From Bimuria novae-zelandiae CBS 107.79 (taxonomy: Eukaryota; Ascomycota; Dothideomycetes; Pleosporales; Didymosphaeriaceae): 59,787 nucleotides of DNA. Made by a program: the position numbers and the translations under genes. The DNA lies in the NCBI GenBank assembly GCA_010015655.1, contig ML976703.1, forward strand, positions 502,333 through 562,119, read 5' to 3'. Within the stretch, counting starts at the first letter, position 1, and the number at the start of each line of letters is the position of its first letter. The notes beneath the pieces were generated by a model. The model worked only from the letters and a program-made list of their open reading frames with translations. It was not told the origin of the DNA and did not search any database. Below are positions 1 through 12,189 of the stretch, piece by piece.

Positions 1-246
1 AATCCTCTTGTATATAAACCGACACGAATACCCTTATGGCATTCGTGTTCAATCTTGTTTATCAATCTATCGTTTGGATCTGAGTAAGCAACCTTGTTGA
101 TTTGATTGTGCTGTACACACCTTCGATACCAACGCCCCAGTGACAAGCGCAAGCTATCACTACAACCTCTCCCGTCCTACCAAGTATTCCTGCCCGAGAA
201 CCAACCTTACCCCTATAGGGATTAGCTATCCTTCTAGGACTTAACA
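1..246 (-). mobile_element. LTR fragment inserted in Copia reverse transcriptase
   Basis: On the minus strand a moderate-GC segment begins TGTTAAGTCC at 246 and runs off the window edge. It replaces the Copia reverse-transcriptase reading that is recognisable up to base 247, so it marks an insertion junction. The TG start is what an LTR would have. It is not heavily TpA-enriched, so it is younger than its host. The other end and target duplication lie outside the window, so the LTR identity is inferred. Confidence 0.5.
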
Positions 247-3200
247 CTCCTCTGCTGCTCGCTTATTCCTTTTATAGTAGGTAATTATAATATCGTTAAC
301 GTAGAAGAATACAAAGACTTTATTTTAAATTATATAGTAAGGTTCGTGTAGAACAGGGGAGAATCCGCGCTCTTTTAGGTAGGTTATAAAGTGTCTCTAC
401 CATAGTAGTAGTAAAATTTGTAGGCCGTATAGCGCTTTCTTTAGCTATAGTATAGTTGCCTTCTTTTTATAGTCTTGTAGCATATGCATGTAGACAGGCC
501 TATTTATATCCGCGTGGACGAAGGCGTTTATTACGTTATACTACTTAAGCTCTAGGTTAAACTAAGCTATAATTAATATAAGTATCTTAAATAATCTTCT
601 TATAAGTATTACTACGTAGGTGTCTTATATAGTAACGTTTCTTTACTAATTACCTTATATAACTAATTACGCTTTATACTTCTAGAATTAATAGTGCTTA
701 TTAAACTTATAGGTGTATACCTATATTAAGTTAAGGATCTAATATCTACTTAACCTAGCTTCTTATACTAGGAGCTTAGTTTAAAACTTTATTTAATAGT
801 AGCTCTAGAGATAATCTCTCTCTACTAATTTAAATAGCTTATATATTAGATAACTTATTTAAAGGCTGTTTAGCGAGGGTGCTAGAGGTAGCTTACTATA
901 ATAAGGTATTTAGTCTTTACGTAGCATTCTTTTAAGCTTTATTTTATTTAGTTATCTTTTATTAAGCTATTAAATGTTGCCTACTTTAGTGCCGGCTATA
1001 AAGGCTATAGCCTATAAATCCTTTAATAAACTATTATTAATTTAGAGATCCTACTTATTCCCTCGTAGGTACTTCTAAGCAATATTAAAGCTATATAGGT
1101 AACTAAAACTATTCTAATCGTAAGAGCCGTGCGTTTAGTAGTTAGCTAACTATTTAATTAGTTTACGTAGAAGGGCTTGCTTATCTACTTATATTTTATT
1201 AGCGTAAGATAAGGGTAGACCTTCCTTTTATTTTTCTCTAGCGCTAGGTAAGTGACGGCTACACTACTTATTCCTATTAAAGCTTAGTAAATTTGCTATT
1301 AGCGTGACTAGTAGTAGTATTTATAAAGGTATAGGGTATGCTACTACCTTCTTACCTTCTTAATTATACTCCTGCTAGGCTATCCTAGATTATTTAGGAT
1401 TTAGGGCTCTTTAGTTAGGGTTTAGCTTGTCCTCGTAGAACGATTAAGTCTCCTCCTAATAGGAATCTAGAGCTAGTAGTTTAATTATCTTAATTTATAC
1501 TGCTATCTCTTCTATAGTACTATATATAAGGTTATCTATTATTTTATACTCTTCTCTACTAAATATAAATTTTTTATTAAAGATAATATTGCGAGTGCTA
1601 ATTACCTTATTTATAAATAGTATTTATACTTTAAAGATATTAGTAGATTAATATCCTACTAGGTATCTTATCTATGCTTTAGCATTAAACCTTTATAGAC
1701 GACTCTTACCCCGCTTTATATTATCTGTCATTGTAAACACCTTATAGCTATACGCTTATAGGTGTAATAGGTAAGGCTTGCGCGGTAATGTAACAATTCC
1801 ACGTTGGAACGCTATAGCAGTAAAGAAAACTTCGTATAGGGATTTCCAGCGATTTGAGTATTTTGGTGTTCAGTTATATAGATATACTAAGGCTCGTGAG
1901 ACCTTAGGCTATAGGTTCTATAGTAGATTAGTATCTAGGCGCATTGCGCGGCCTTTCTCTTTTACTACACCTCTTAAGCGTTTTACTCTACTATTTTAGA
2001 CTTAGGTATTAAATATAAAAGGCTTAACGCATATGCCCTTCTCTTTAATTTATCTTTTAGTTTTTAGCTTAACTAAGAATATCTTGTTGTTAGTTTTAAT
2101 AACTTTAATTTAATATAGTATTAGTTCTTTATAAACAAGGCAAACGTGTTAAGGGTTTTAATAATAAATTAGGCTAGTTAGTTATTAGTAAAATAAAAAT
2201 CCTACATAAATCTTAAAGCTTAGTTAGTAATTAATATTTAGCTTTTTTTATTTATAACGCTTTCTTTTTTATAATTATAAAAGTTAATAGTAACGCGCTC
2301 TCTAATACCTTTAATAATAGTTTAGGGCGTCTAACTTGTTAGTCTTTTAGACTTTAAAACTCTATAGGCGTTATATTTTACTATAGGTATGCTAACGATT
2401 TTTACCCCCTTAGAGTGCTGTACTAGATGTTCAAGGGTTGCAGGACCTAGGTGCCCTAGTCGTTTATGCCAGGTCAAAGCTTTAGCTCGTATTCTGGGGC
2501 GAGGTCAACGTGCTGTGGCTGTCGCGAAGCTTCCGCGTACGCCTACCTCGTCGTTATCCTCTAGCACCCATTGGCCATGCTTTTCCTGTAGCACCGCGAC
2601 TACGCTATTGTCGAGTCGACGTAAGAGCGTTAGGTCTGCCTTGGTATCCCACCACATGCCTTGTTGTCGTAGGAGTCTGAATGAGACGAGGTTGCAGAGT
2701 AAGTCGGGATAATAGGCTACATCTTGTAGGTGGAGGTGCCCTGTAGAGCTGCCCTAATTTACTATTAAATTGACTATGCTATATGCTCTAATTTATACTT
2801 TTATATTACCTGCTAATAAGAAATCTCCTTGCGTAGCTAGGCGTATGTAGGTGAACCTCTTAATATTATTACCAACATGCACTATTATGCCTAAGTTAAA
2901 TATATATAATTATTGTAGCAGGTATTATAATTATTCTACTATAAATAATATACTTATAATTATTAGATTAATTACGCCTATTTCTTAGCTATTAAGTTAG
3001 TTATTTAATTTAATTTTAGTAACTAAAGTATTTAAGTATAATTTCTTAATAGCGAAAGTGTAAGAGCGTAATTATTTTACTTTTTTAATTTCTTCTTATA
3101 GCTTAGAGCTATTTTTAATTTAATACTAAGCTATTACTTTAAGGCTCTCTTAAGGCTTCTAGTTTAGTAGAGCTCTCTCTAGTATTACGTACTAGCATTT

Positions 3201-3265
3201 ACTAAACGCGTAATATTAGTTATATACTTTATATATTTTAGTAGTCTATTTAATTATATTATTAT
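247..3265 (-). mobile_element. RIP-degraded Ty1/Copia retrotransposon, pol portion
   Basis: Read on the minus strand, the segment keeps Copia pol order. The GAG-pre-integrase/protease boundary lies at 2757-2381, then a poorly readable integrase stretch, then reverse transcriptase from about 560 down to 247. RT landmarks such as NAFVHADIN, KALYGLQ and VFFYVNDI are visible between many stops. The DNA is AT-rich, almost lacks CpA and TpG, and is full of TpA, the RIP pattern. Nothing here can encode a working protein. It is cut by an LTR on the left and by a second complete Copia on the right (3266), and probably continues beyond that insertion at 9458. Confidence 0.8.
2381..2757 (-). pseudogene. 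Unmutated Copia GAG-pre-integrase fragment
   Basis: Within the AT-rich relic this stretch has normal base composition and an open minus-strand frame without an ATG, bounded by stops. The frame encodes DVAYYPDLLCNLVSFRLLRQ and then WHKRLGHLGPATLEHL. These are the protease-to-GAG-pre-integrase landmarks of fungal Copia polyproteins, including the W-H...L-G-H core. It is a fragment of the old element that escaped RIP, or a patch from a less mutated copy. Confidence 0.8.
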
Positions 3266-3518
3266 TGTCGGTTCACAGGTAGCAAGGAATAAACAAGTAA
3301 CTCTCTGTCTTTGGTATCTGGTGTCTGTCTTGTCTTGTGTGTGTGCTATAATAGTTCTATATACCTTCCTTCCAGTTCTTGTGGATGTGATAGAGTACCA
3401 GGTGGTGTAGAGGCGAAGGGGTTTCGGTACAGTATTAGGTTAACTAGAAGTGAGGGGGTACAGGGGTATGATAGGGTTACACAGTTCCCTTAGTGCGAAA
3501 GGCGAGGCTGTGCAGACA
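3266..3518 (-). repeat. Copia LTR, 3' copy relative to the element
   Basis: 253 bp with TGTC...GACA terminal inversion. It differs from the copy at 9205-9457 at five positions, all transitions. Four of the five are CpA/TpA or TpG/TpA changes as RIP would make. Unlike the interior it keeps many CA and TG dinucleotides. Confidence 0.95.
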
Positions 3519-6500
3519 CTAGCAGCTTTTCTTTTATAGTAAAAACAAGTGTGGATCAGGTGTACACTCGCTGGAGAGGCTGTTTGCGAAAGTCGAAAGG
3601 TAATAACTATAGTAGTTATTATAATTATTATTATTAGAGCTAGTTTACAGGGTCCTTGCGTATTACCTATCTATTAACTCGTACGCGTAGCGAGTTTGTA
3701 CTAATAAGAGTTTTTAGGGCTTTGTTTAGCGATGTTTTTGTTATAGCGTTGGCAGGGTTATCTTAGCTATTTATCTATTAAACCTTAAATAACTCCCTTC
3801 TCTTATATGATTAACGTAAGGCCATAATATTAATTATTAGTCGTTTTTCCTTAGTCGTTCCTAGCTTGACAATACACTCATACAGTGAGTATGAGTCCGT
3901 ACAAACTACTAGGGGGAGAGATAGCAGACTAAGCTGCTTTATAGCCATGGCAAGCGTCGAGGTAATAGAGTATGTAAGGTCAACGCCTCCTACTATTGCG
4001 TAGATTTCTAATGCAAGTACGCTCCAGGTTACGCGTTTGCTCTTTACAGAGCTCTAGTGAATAAGATTGCTATAAATAGTAAACTCTACGTCAGTAACAT
4101 CTTCTATAGCTACTATAATTGTGTAGCTAATCTAGCTACTTAAATCTTTATTATTTGCGAAGGAGCTATTAACAAAGATAAAGACTTTAGCCTAAGCCAG
4201 GTTAAGTGCCTTATAGGTAAGGCCACAATTAAGATTATTTAGTTGCCACTATAGGCGTTTGTTTAACGCGTTAACGTTGTTGGCGGTAGGCTCCTAAGTT
4301 TATATAGCAATAGAGAGGTTAAAAGTTACCTTTAGTTAGTAGATGCTTGCAATATAGGCGCCGCGAGCCCTCTGCTTAATATACTATTATTAATAGTTAG
4401 CTAAGCTTGCGTTAATAAGATAAATCTTCTTGCCCTAATTTTTTTATTATAGTAAGAGCTTGCTAGTGTAATTAATCGATAGAACGCAGCTATTAAAAAT
4501 TAATAAAGTAGTAGGTGTTAGCTTCTCCTTTAGCTTCGCTATAAATATTAACTCCTTCTCCTCTAGGTTAGAGAAACGTTCATCCGCGAGGATAAGTGTA
4601 TCGTTAGTCTACATGCCTACTATGCCAAAGGCGTCCTGAGTAGTAGTCACAAGCAGGCATGGATCATACGTTAAGGTCTCCATGTAAAGCTTTTCCTTAT
4701 AATAAGCGCTGTATGTTGCCCACTAATAGGTACTAGCTTTAGCTAGGCCGTATAGAGGCTTTTTAACTATCATGACTATGCCAGGTAGATACTTGTATTT
4801 AATTTCCTTAGGTAAGTAGGCAATAACTACTTAGTTAAGCTTTATACGTAACTATACGTATGCTTAGGTAATATCTCGTAGCTAGAGCGAGATCTCTCTA
4901 TTTATTAACAAAACTCTATTACGCATAAGTAAAGGAGTAATAGCTAGTATAATTTATTAGCTAGCTCGCTAGATAATTAGCGATTAGGTAAGGATTATTA
5001 CTTTACTATCGTCTTAATAGCCTTGCACTACAAGACGTAATTTCTTATATAGGGTAGTAATAGTCTTGCCTTTAATTTCGCGTACTAGTCGCGATTTAAA
5101 AATCCGTCCTTAGTGCTTACCAGGATCGTATTGTTTAAAGCGGAAGACTTTATTAGCAATAAGGCTATTAATTTCCTTATTATTTAATAGCTTAAATAGT
5201 TAACTAGGTGTAGTTATCTTTTGCTCTTAGCGTAGCTATATAGCAAGTAGCTAGTTAGTGTTCTCTTTATGCGTTATAAAGACCTCTATTATGTGAGCTT
5301 TGTTAGGCGCTGCGTAGACAGTGTACGCTATAAGAGTCGCACGAGCTGTCCTATAAGAGTTCACGCGGGCTATAGTGGCTTTAGGCTTATTTTTACTACC
5401 TTTAGGTTAGCTACGTTTTTGTTAAAGGAGTTTAGAAGCTTATTTTTAATGCTAGTTAGTCCTACTAGTTTTGCTATCTTTATTCTAATTATCGTCTCTG
5501 TTGTCTAGCATATTTATCGGGTGGCTATTATCCTTATTATTAATTACTAGTGGCGTGGCTAGTTCGTTGTTTATCGAGGAGGTATCCGTGTAGTACGGCT
5601 TAACAACCGTTAAGCGGAAATTTGTAGGGCCATGCGGCAGCTGTATTGTATAGGTCTTATTTATTATAGTAATAAGCTTATAGGGGCCTATTTATCTATC
5701 CTTCTCGCGCCAAACGCGCATATCGGAGTTAATAGGTAGTATAGTTATTTTAAGTGTTGTAGGTCTATTACGCGTTGCTAGTATATTATTAATTTAACGC
5801 GTCTCGTATACCTGTTATACCTCTCTTATAGCCTTTTTAATAGTAGTAGCGCGTTGAGTAATTAATAGCAATAGGGGAGAGTCTTTTGTTATTCGTAGGT
5901 AGGCGCCAAAGACAAGGAGCGTAGGCACTAGGCTATTAGGACCTGCTATATCGTTAATAGCTTTAATAGCTATTTACAAGATAAGCTACCTGTCTATTAT
6001 TATAGGTAAATTGGCTTAAATAGTTTTAAAAGCACGTTATAATAAAGTATGGTACCGCTCTATCTTGCCTACGCTGTTATAAGCTTCTACAGGTACTTCT
6101 TTAATATTAATTAACAGTAACTTGGCAAGTTACTTAAATTTAGTAGAAATAAAGTTCCTGCCGGCGTTATAGACAAGATACTTAGGTAGTCTAAGGTAGG
6201 TATTAATCTAATAATGCTATAGAGCGTCCTAAGTGCTTACGGCTAATGTATCTTTAAGGAAGCAAGTAGCTTAAAAGGTAATTACGTTATTAACTATATA
6301 TAAGACAGGTTTTCTATTTAGGTATATAATATTAACAATTACCTCGTAGTTAAAGTCTAGGTCTAGTTCCTTAAGCTTAAATCTAAAGCGTCTAGGTACT
6401 TTCTAATTTAGTTAGCACTATTAGTAGTACTTAATAAGCTTATTAATAAGCTCCTTATAGACGTTATTATGGCTAGCGCGAATAAGCAAGTCGTAGAGCT

Positions 6501-9204
6501 AATAAGCTAATAGGTAGCCAAATTATTAGTAGAGCTAGCGTAGCTTAGTCTCTATAAGGTAGTAGCTGACGGCTACGGTGCGTTCAGGTTAATTTACAAG
6601 GAGCTATAGATGGTCCTATTTACGCATAACTAGGTGTAGCTAGTTGCCCTGGACCAGTACGTTGTGCAGGTTGTTATATCTGACGCCTAGTCTATCTATA
6701 TTGGCCAGATAGAGCAAGAATAGCGTATTAGTAGGTAGCACGTGGAACGTGACTTTACTAATTACTATGTCAACGTGTAGGGTGCCTATAAATGTAATTG
6801 CCTGGCCTTTACTAAAGCGGATTTGGTGCTGCCTAGCTATTAAGGTATCTATTTATAAGCTTATAGCTGCCTATAGAGCAGTCGCTTGTAGTTCTCTAGC
6901 TATTAAGACGCCTAAGGCTCCCGTGTCAGGCATAATGCCCTAAAAGACTTTCTTATTATATTAATCCTTAAACGTAAATATAGTGGCGAGCGTGTTATCT
7001 ATAGCCCTAAACGCGTTAATTCGCGTAGTCGCGTAGTATATAGCTTAGTTATTTAGGTAGGTAATTATCTAATTACTATTCATTATACTAGAGAACTTAG
7101 TAATAAACTAATCTCCTTTAGTTATTATTTTAGTAGCGAGTATTTACTAGACCTTATTATTAATTTTAATACCTTCGTACTTAGTTAAGAAAGCGTAAAA
7201 GTTAGTAACGTTAGGTTACGCATTATATAAGTAGGCTAATACTATTTAGTAAAATTTATTATAGGATTGCTTACGCTCGTCCTTAGAGTGCTTTATTAAC
7301 TAGTAGCTAGGCTTACTATAAATAAAGCATTTTTTCTAAGATTACTATTACTTAGGTTATAGTAGCTATTAGAAGGGTGATCCTTAAGAGTTGCCTTAAT
7401 AAAGTCTATAATTATTAACGTCTTGTAGCAAGAAGCGCGACGAGAATCCTTGTAATCTATTACCTTAACCTCTTTATAAGCCTTTACCTTTATAGGTCCT
7501 ATTAGTCTAGTACTGCTTATAGCCGTTTGCGTTAGGGTTGTCCTTATAAAGGTGTTAGAGGTTATAGTAGTTCTAATACTCCTTATTAGTAGTATATTAT
7601 GTTAGGCTTAGATTACGCGCCTCGCGCGAGCGGGTAGTAGCGCTAATAAATAAGCGTAGAGTAAAGTAGAGGCCTTTAAAAGTAGGCGCTAGGGCGAAAA
7701 GGGCAAGATTATAGTCCTTAATACTACTATACGCATTAAGTAGTTATTCGCGTAGCACGTTATTACCTTAGTAGTTATAGCTTAACCCGCGTTAAAGCTT
7801 CTAGAGCTTGTTAATAAGTAATTAGAGAGCATTAAGACAAGATTTATTAGGGTAGGTGCTAATTATACATGCTAGCGTGGTTATTCTCTACTTACTAAGG
7901 TATAATTAATAATTCTCCTTATTATAGAAGTAGCTCTTTATTATACCTATTATTGTCTTAAGATTATAGCTCTAACCCGTAAGGCGGTTATAGTAGTAGT
8001 TAGACGCTCTATCTTTTAGTATAATAGAAAAAGCTTAATCCTAGTGTTACTTAGATAGCCCTATCTTGCTGCAATTATCTCGGAAAATTCTAAATTTAGT
8101 GTTAAACACGTTATATAGCTTACCTCTAAAGCGCTTCTTATTATTATATAGCTTGCAGAGGTCTATAATAAGTCAATGTGTGTTATTAAGACATATGGCG
8201 TCTATAGGGCTTTCGTGCTGCAGATAGGGGTTGTACGTATTATACTGGTTCAGCTGCTGCGTAGAGGATAAAGGCGCGTTGTGCTGCTGATAAGGGGGTA
8301 GGTATATAGTAGGCTGCCATTTTAGTGGAGGTATAGATTAGTAGACAGTACGTGCTATTAGAGCTAGTTAAGGAGAAGCAAGGTGCGTAAAGGGTTATTA
8401 AGAAGATTGCTATAATAAAGGCGTATTATATAGAGGCGATATCGCAAGATTTAGATTAAAGCGCGAGTTAAACCTTTTGTTTATTTTAAGCTAGTAAGTA
8501 ACCTCTTTATTAGTCTATTTGTAATAGTCGCCCTGCAGCGCTTCTGCGATATTATAGGTAATTAACTTATTATTCTTAGCTATAAAGACGCCTTGCTTAC
8601 GTAGGTAGTCTTAGAATTTAGTAATAAGAGATTTGTTACTTTTATTAAAGAGTTCTTTTAGCTATCTTTTAAAAATAATAGTTATCTGCTCCTATAGCTT
8701 ATAGTCCTCCTATACTTTGTTTCGGGAGATTTGGTAGTAGAAGAGGATATATATGTTTACACTCTTTATATTAATTTTCGTGATATCTGTATTCTTATTA
8801 ATATTAAGGGGCTGGCCCTAGCTATCCTTATTAATAAGCGCCTGTTCTTCCTTCGTGAGATAGTTAGTAAAAGGCATTATAGGAAAGTAATTTAGGGGTC
8901 GTAAGGCGTCTCTTTAAGAGAGTGAGACGTAGGTTAATTAATAGTACTATTAGCGGCGGGTACTGTAGAGCGTGATAGATAGGGACTTAGGTAAACGCTT
9001 AGAGTCCTTGTTGCTTAGTGGTAGGCTACGACGCGCGAGCTTCTGGCGAAGGCGTGATAGACGCGGAGACCTAGGTAAACGCTTAGGGTCTTGTTAGCAC
9101 ACGGTTTAGGGTATTACTATACCCCTTGTTATGTCTCTTCTAGTTCTCCTTACTGTCTGTGGTTATCTCTTATAGCATTAACTATGAGGGTAACCACTAA
9201 TTAG

Positions 9205-9457
9205 TGTCGGTTCACAGGTAGTAAGGAATAAACAAGTAACTCTCTGTCTTTAGTATCTAGTGTCTGTCTTGTCTTGTGTGTGTGCTATAATAGTTCTATA
9301 TACCTTCCTTCCAGTTCTTGTGGATGTGATAGAGTACCAGGTGGTGTAGAGGCGAAGGGGTTTCGGTACAGTATCAGGTTAACTAGAAGTGAGGGGGTAC
9401 AGGGGTATGATAGGGTTACACAGTTCCCTTAGTGCGGAAGGCGAGGCTGTGCAGACA
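9205..9457 (-). repeat. Copia LTR, 5' copy relative to the element
   Basis: 253 bp, about 98% identical to 3266-3518. It lies upstream of the minus-strand coding relics, so it is the 5' LTR. The bases just outside (9458-9462, ATTAT) repeat those just before 3266. Confidence 0.95.
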
Positions 9458-10869
9458 ATTATTATAGGGAGCTCTAGATCGCTTACCTTTAACTCTATCT
9501 CTACTACGCGCTAATTTATAATTAGACGTAGTATTATTATCTACGCCCTTATTATTAAGGGTTAGTCTACTTACTATAAAAGTAACTTTTATAAACTTAT
9601 TTTTAAGAGGGTGCTTTAGCGTATAGTATTCGCAATAACGCTTTAGCATCTCCTTTATATTAATAGCTAGATCCTTTATGCTATTTGCTAGAAACATCGT
9701 AGTCTAGTTACTAATTAATTTATTAGTGGCTTTTATAAAGTCCTCCTCAATATAGTAATTATTAAGATATTTAAGTACTTTTAGGGCCTTGCCTTTTATT
9801 ACTACCTAGTTAAACTTTTATAGCTAGATATCTTAATAGGTAATTAACTTTATAAGTTTAAGGGTAGTAATATATTACTCTTTTCTTCTAGTTATCTTGT
9901 CTTCTTTGTTAACGCCTACTATGGCGGCTAGATTAATAAGCTAGGTCCTTAGTAGAGCCTTAGGCTTATAGTAGTTATATAATAAGTATACTTAGACTAT
10001 ATCCTATATATATTTATTAACCTAAGCTAGCTAATTACTTTTTTTCTAATATTCCTACTTCTTAACTTTATAGTTCTTAAGAAGGGTTTTATAGAAGTTA
10101 AGGTTTATAGCGTAAATTATCCTAGTAGCTAATACTAAATTAGTTAGGTACGTTAGTATATATAGTGGTGGTCTCGCTTCGTTGCCGTGTTAGTTCCGAT
10201 AGTTTATTATATATTAATTAATAGCTACTTATAAGGCCTAGTAGTTCGCTACTAAAGGTATCTCTAGGGTAATTAGTTTAATAAGTAGCTATACTACTTA
10301 TTTTAGATTAATTACTAATTACACTTCTAGTGCGACGCAGCGTCTTTTAAGTTATTATAACTATTTTATATAATTAGTACTATTTATAAGGATTATAGTT
10401 AGATCGCGATGCGTTAGTATCGCTATTTTATTAATTCTTAATTAGTTTTTAATAGTTTTATATAATATAGCTTAATTTATAGCTAATTTGCGTTACTAGC
10501 GTTAATTTAGTCTTTTTTAATTATCTTTTAACTAATTTAGGTGCTCGAGGCAGGGGTAGTAAAACTCTTAATTATTAAATTTAATAAGTATTCTATTTAC
10601 TTAATAAAGTTGCACATGTCTAAGATAGAAGATATATATATTATTTATAGCTCTATGTGCCGCCTACAGCTGATGGGTAATTAGCTAGGCTCTCTATTTA
10701 GTAAGCCGTTTCAGCCACCTTACCTAGCTATCTAATAGGTATTTGGTCAACTATCTACTGTCACCTATATCGACCTCCGACTGATCATCAGTCTAATCAT
10801 CAGTCCAGGTCCAGGAGGCCTGCTAATCTGACAATTAGATTAAGACTTAAAATATCTATAATATAGATA
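9458..10869 (-). mobile_element. AT-rich relic, probably gag side of the older Copia
   Basis: This follows the younger Copia insertion and has the same RIP composition as 247-3265. A minus-strand frame at about 9760-9470 (for example YIEEDFIKATNKLIS and IKEMLKRYCEYYTLKHP) looks like a helical gag region, which would fit the older element continuing upstream. I could not confirm a gag motif. 10600-10850 is less mutated, contains a duplicated ATCATCAGTC, and may be an LTR remnant, but I cannot define its ends. Confidence 0.4.
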
Positions 10870-11955
10870 AGAAAGGCATCCTACTTGGCTTTACCTCTCG
10901 CTTAAAGAGGATTTTTAATAGGCCTCTGTACGAGAGCAAGGCTGTAAGGCAAGCTATTTAGAATAGTAGTCGCGAGTAGATATTACTTATAGCCTATATA
11001 TGCGATGACGGATCTACTCTAGATTTAGCTCTAATCTATTAGACTACCTCTATAAATATATAATTAAGCTAGGTTGAGGATCTTAACCCTTAATACTATT
11101 AGGTCTTTATTACTATATTTAAATCTAGCTAGTTAAGTAATTAGATAGGCCTTAAATAGCTTTAATAAGTGTTTAATTACTTTATAAAGTTAAAAGCTAG
11201 ATAATTATATTAACTATTAATCCTTAATAGCTATAGATCTTATATTATGATAGATTTTATTACTTATTATATTTTAATAATATCTTACTAGCTGTTTATT
11301 TATCTTATTTAACCTATACGTTATAGCCTCTTAATATCTACGTATTTAAGTTTCTATTAATAACGTATTTAAATAAGCTATTAGCCTTTTTATAAAAGAG
11401 TTAAGGGCTAGCCTTTATTACTAGAAAAGACTTCTTTAGCCTATTCTAAAAGCCCTAAGTTAGTACTATAAGGTAGCTATTAATCCTTTAGGCCTTTAAA
11501 GCTATAGGCATTTATCTACTAAATCTAATAATTATCTTTAAGTAATTTAATTAAACTATACCTTTTAATTAATAATTATAAAAAAACTTAACCTTAATAC
11601 TTCGTGCTTTAGATTAGAGAAAGATTAACTAGCTACTAAAAGCTATTATTAATATAAAGAGTAGTAATAAGACTAAAAAGCTAAGTTAACTATATACTTA
11701 ATTTTTATATAAAAGTAACTTTTAAAATGTAAAAATAAAGGCCTATAAAAAGCTTTAGTAACGTAAAAGAAACGCTTAAAGCAAAATAGGCCTTTATCTC
11801 TTAATTAGCTAAATAAGTATTATAGTAAAGCTATTTTTTAGTTACTTTACAGTATATAGCGGGTCCGCGATTATTAATACAAAAAAATATTAAAAAGTAG
11901 TAACTATAGCTTTAAAAAAGTAAGTAGAAGCCTGTTAAGCTAGCTAGTAACTTAA
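10870..11955 (+). mobile_element. Pogo-like (Tc1/mariner superfamily) transposase relic
   Basis: On the plus strand, between RIP stops, the translation follows fungal pogo-type DDE_1 transposases. Landmarks in order are LYESKAVRQAI, SSREQILLIAYICDDGS, IGLK, LLILNSYRS, NNILLAVY, TYTL-PLN, ITRKDFFSLF and near the end LQKALVTQKKR with RPLPL. The catalytic LDGH-type motif reads LNSY. Frame changes and many TAG/TAA codons show it is dead. It ends exactly where normal-GC sequence begins, next to the truncated start of the GTPase pseudogene. Terminal inverted repeats were not resolved. Confidence 0.8.
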
Positions 11956-12189
11956 CCTGCCTCCTAGACTGGCTAGTCCTTCACCAGATGCAAGGTCAGG
12001 GTTACCTACGGCGCACGGGCCGCTTGCAGAACCGACAACGGACTCTAGAACTCTTCAGTAAGTTCTTCAACTACTATCCACAGAACATCTGGCCGCTGGA
12101 CAGTGTATTCTGGGGTACCACAGCTCCCGAAACGCTGTCCAAACTTCGGATCTTCTTGTGATTCTTACGCTAACAATATTCCGTTATAG

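Larger units (their letters stand above)
3266..9457 (-). mobile_element. Complete Ty1/Copia element with two LTRs, RIP-degraded inside
   Basis: Two direct repeats of 253 bp (3266-3518 and 9205-9457) bound a 5.7-kb interior. Both start TGTCGG and end CAGACA. The flanks read ATTAT before 3266 and after 9457, a 5-bp target-site duplication. On the minus strand the interior has Copia landmarks. VAVSYYLIETKLR near 6590-6530 matches the pre-integrase region, and LYMETLTYDPCLLVTTTQDA then DTLILADERFSNLEEKEL near 4690-4550 match the fungal Copia RT/RNase H region. Many stops and strong CpA loss make the interior non-coding. The element sits inside an older Copia, so insertion order can be read. Confidence 0.9.

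Noticed and set aside
1778..9697. Short ORFs in the AT-rich block as genes
   Set aside because: They are chance openings in RIPed retroelement DNA; where translation is recognisable it is Copia pol on the minus strand.
1..11955. AT-rich block as a centromere
   Set aside because: It is explained by identifiable, RIPed Copia and pogo elements and is only about 12 kb within this window; no centromere-specific feature can be read from sequence.
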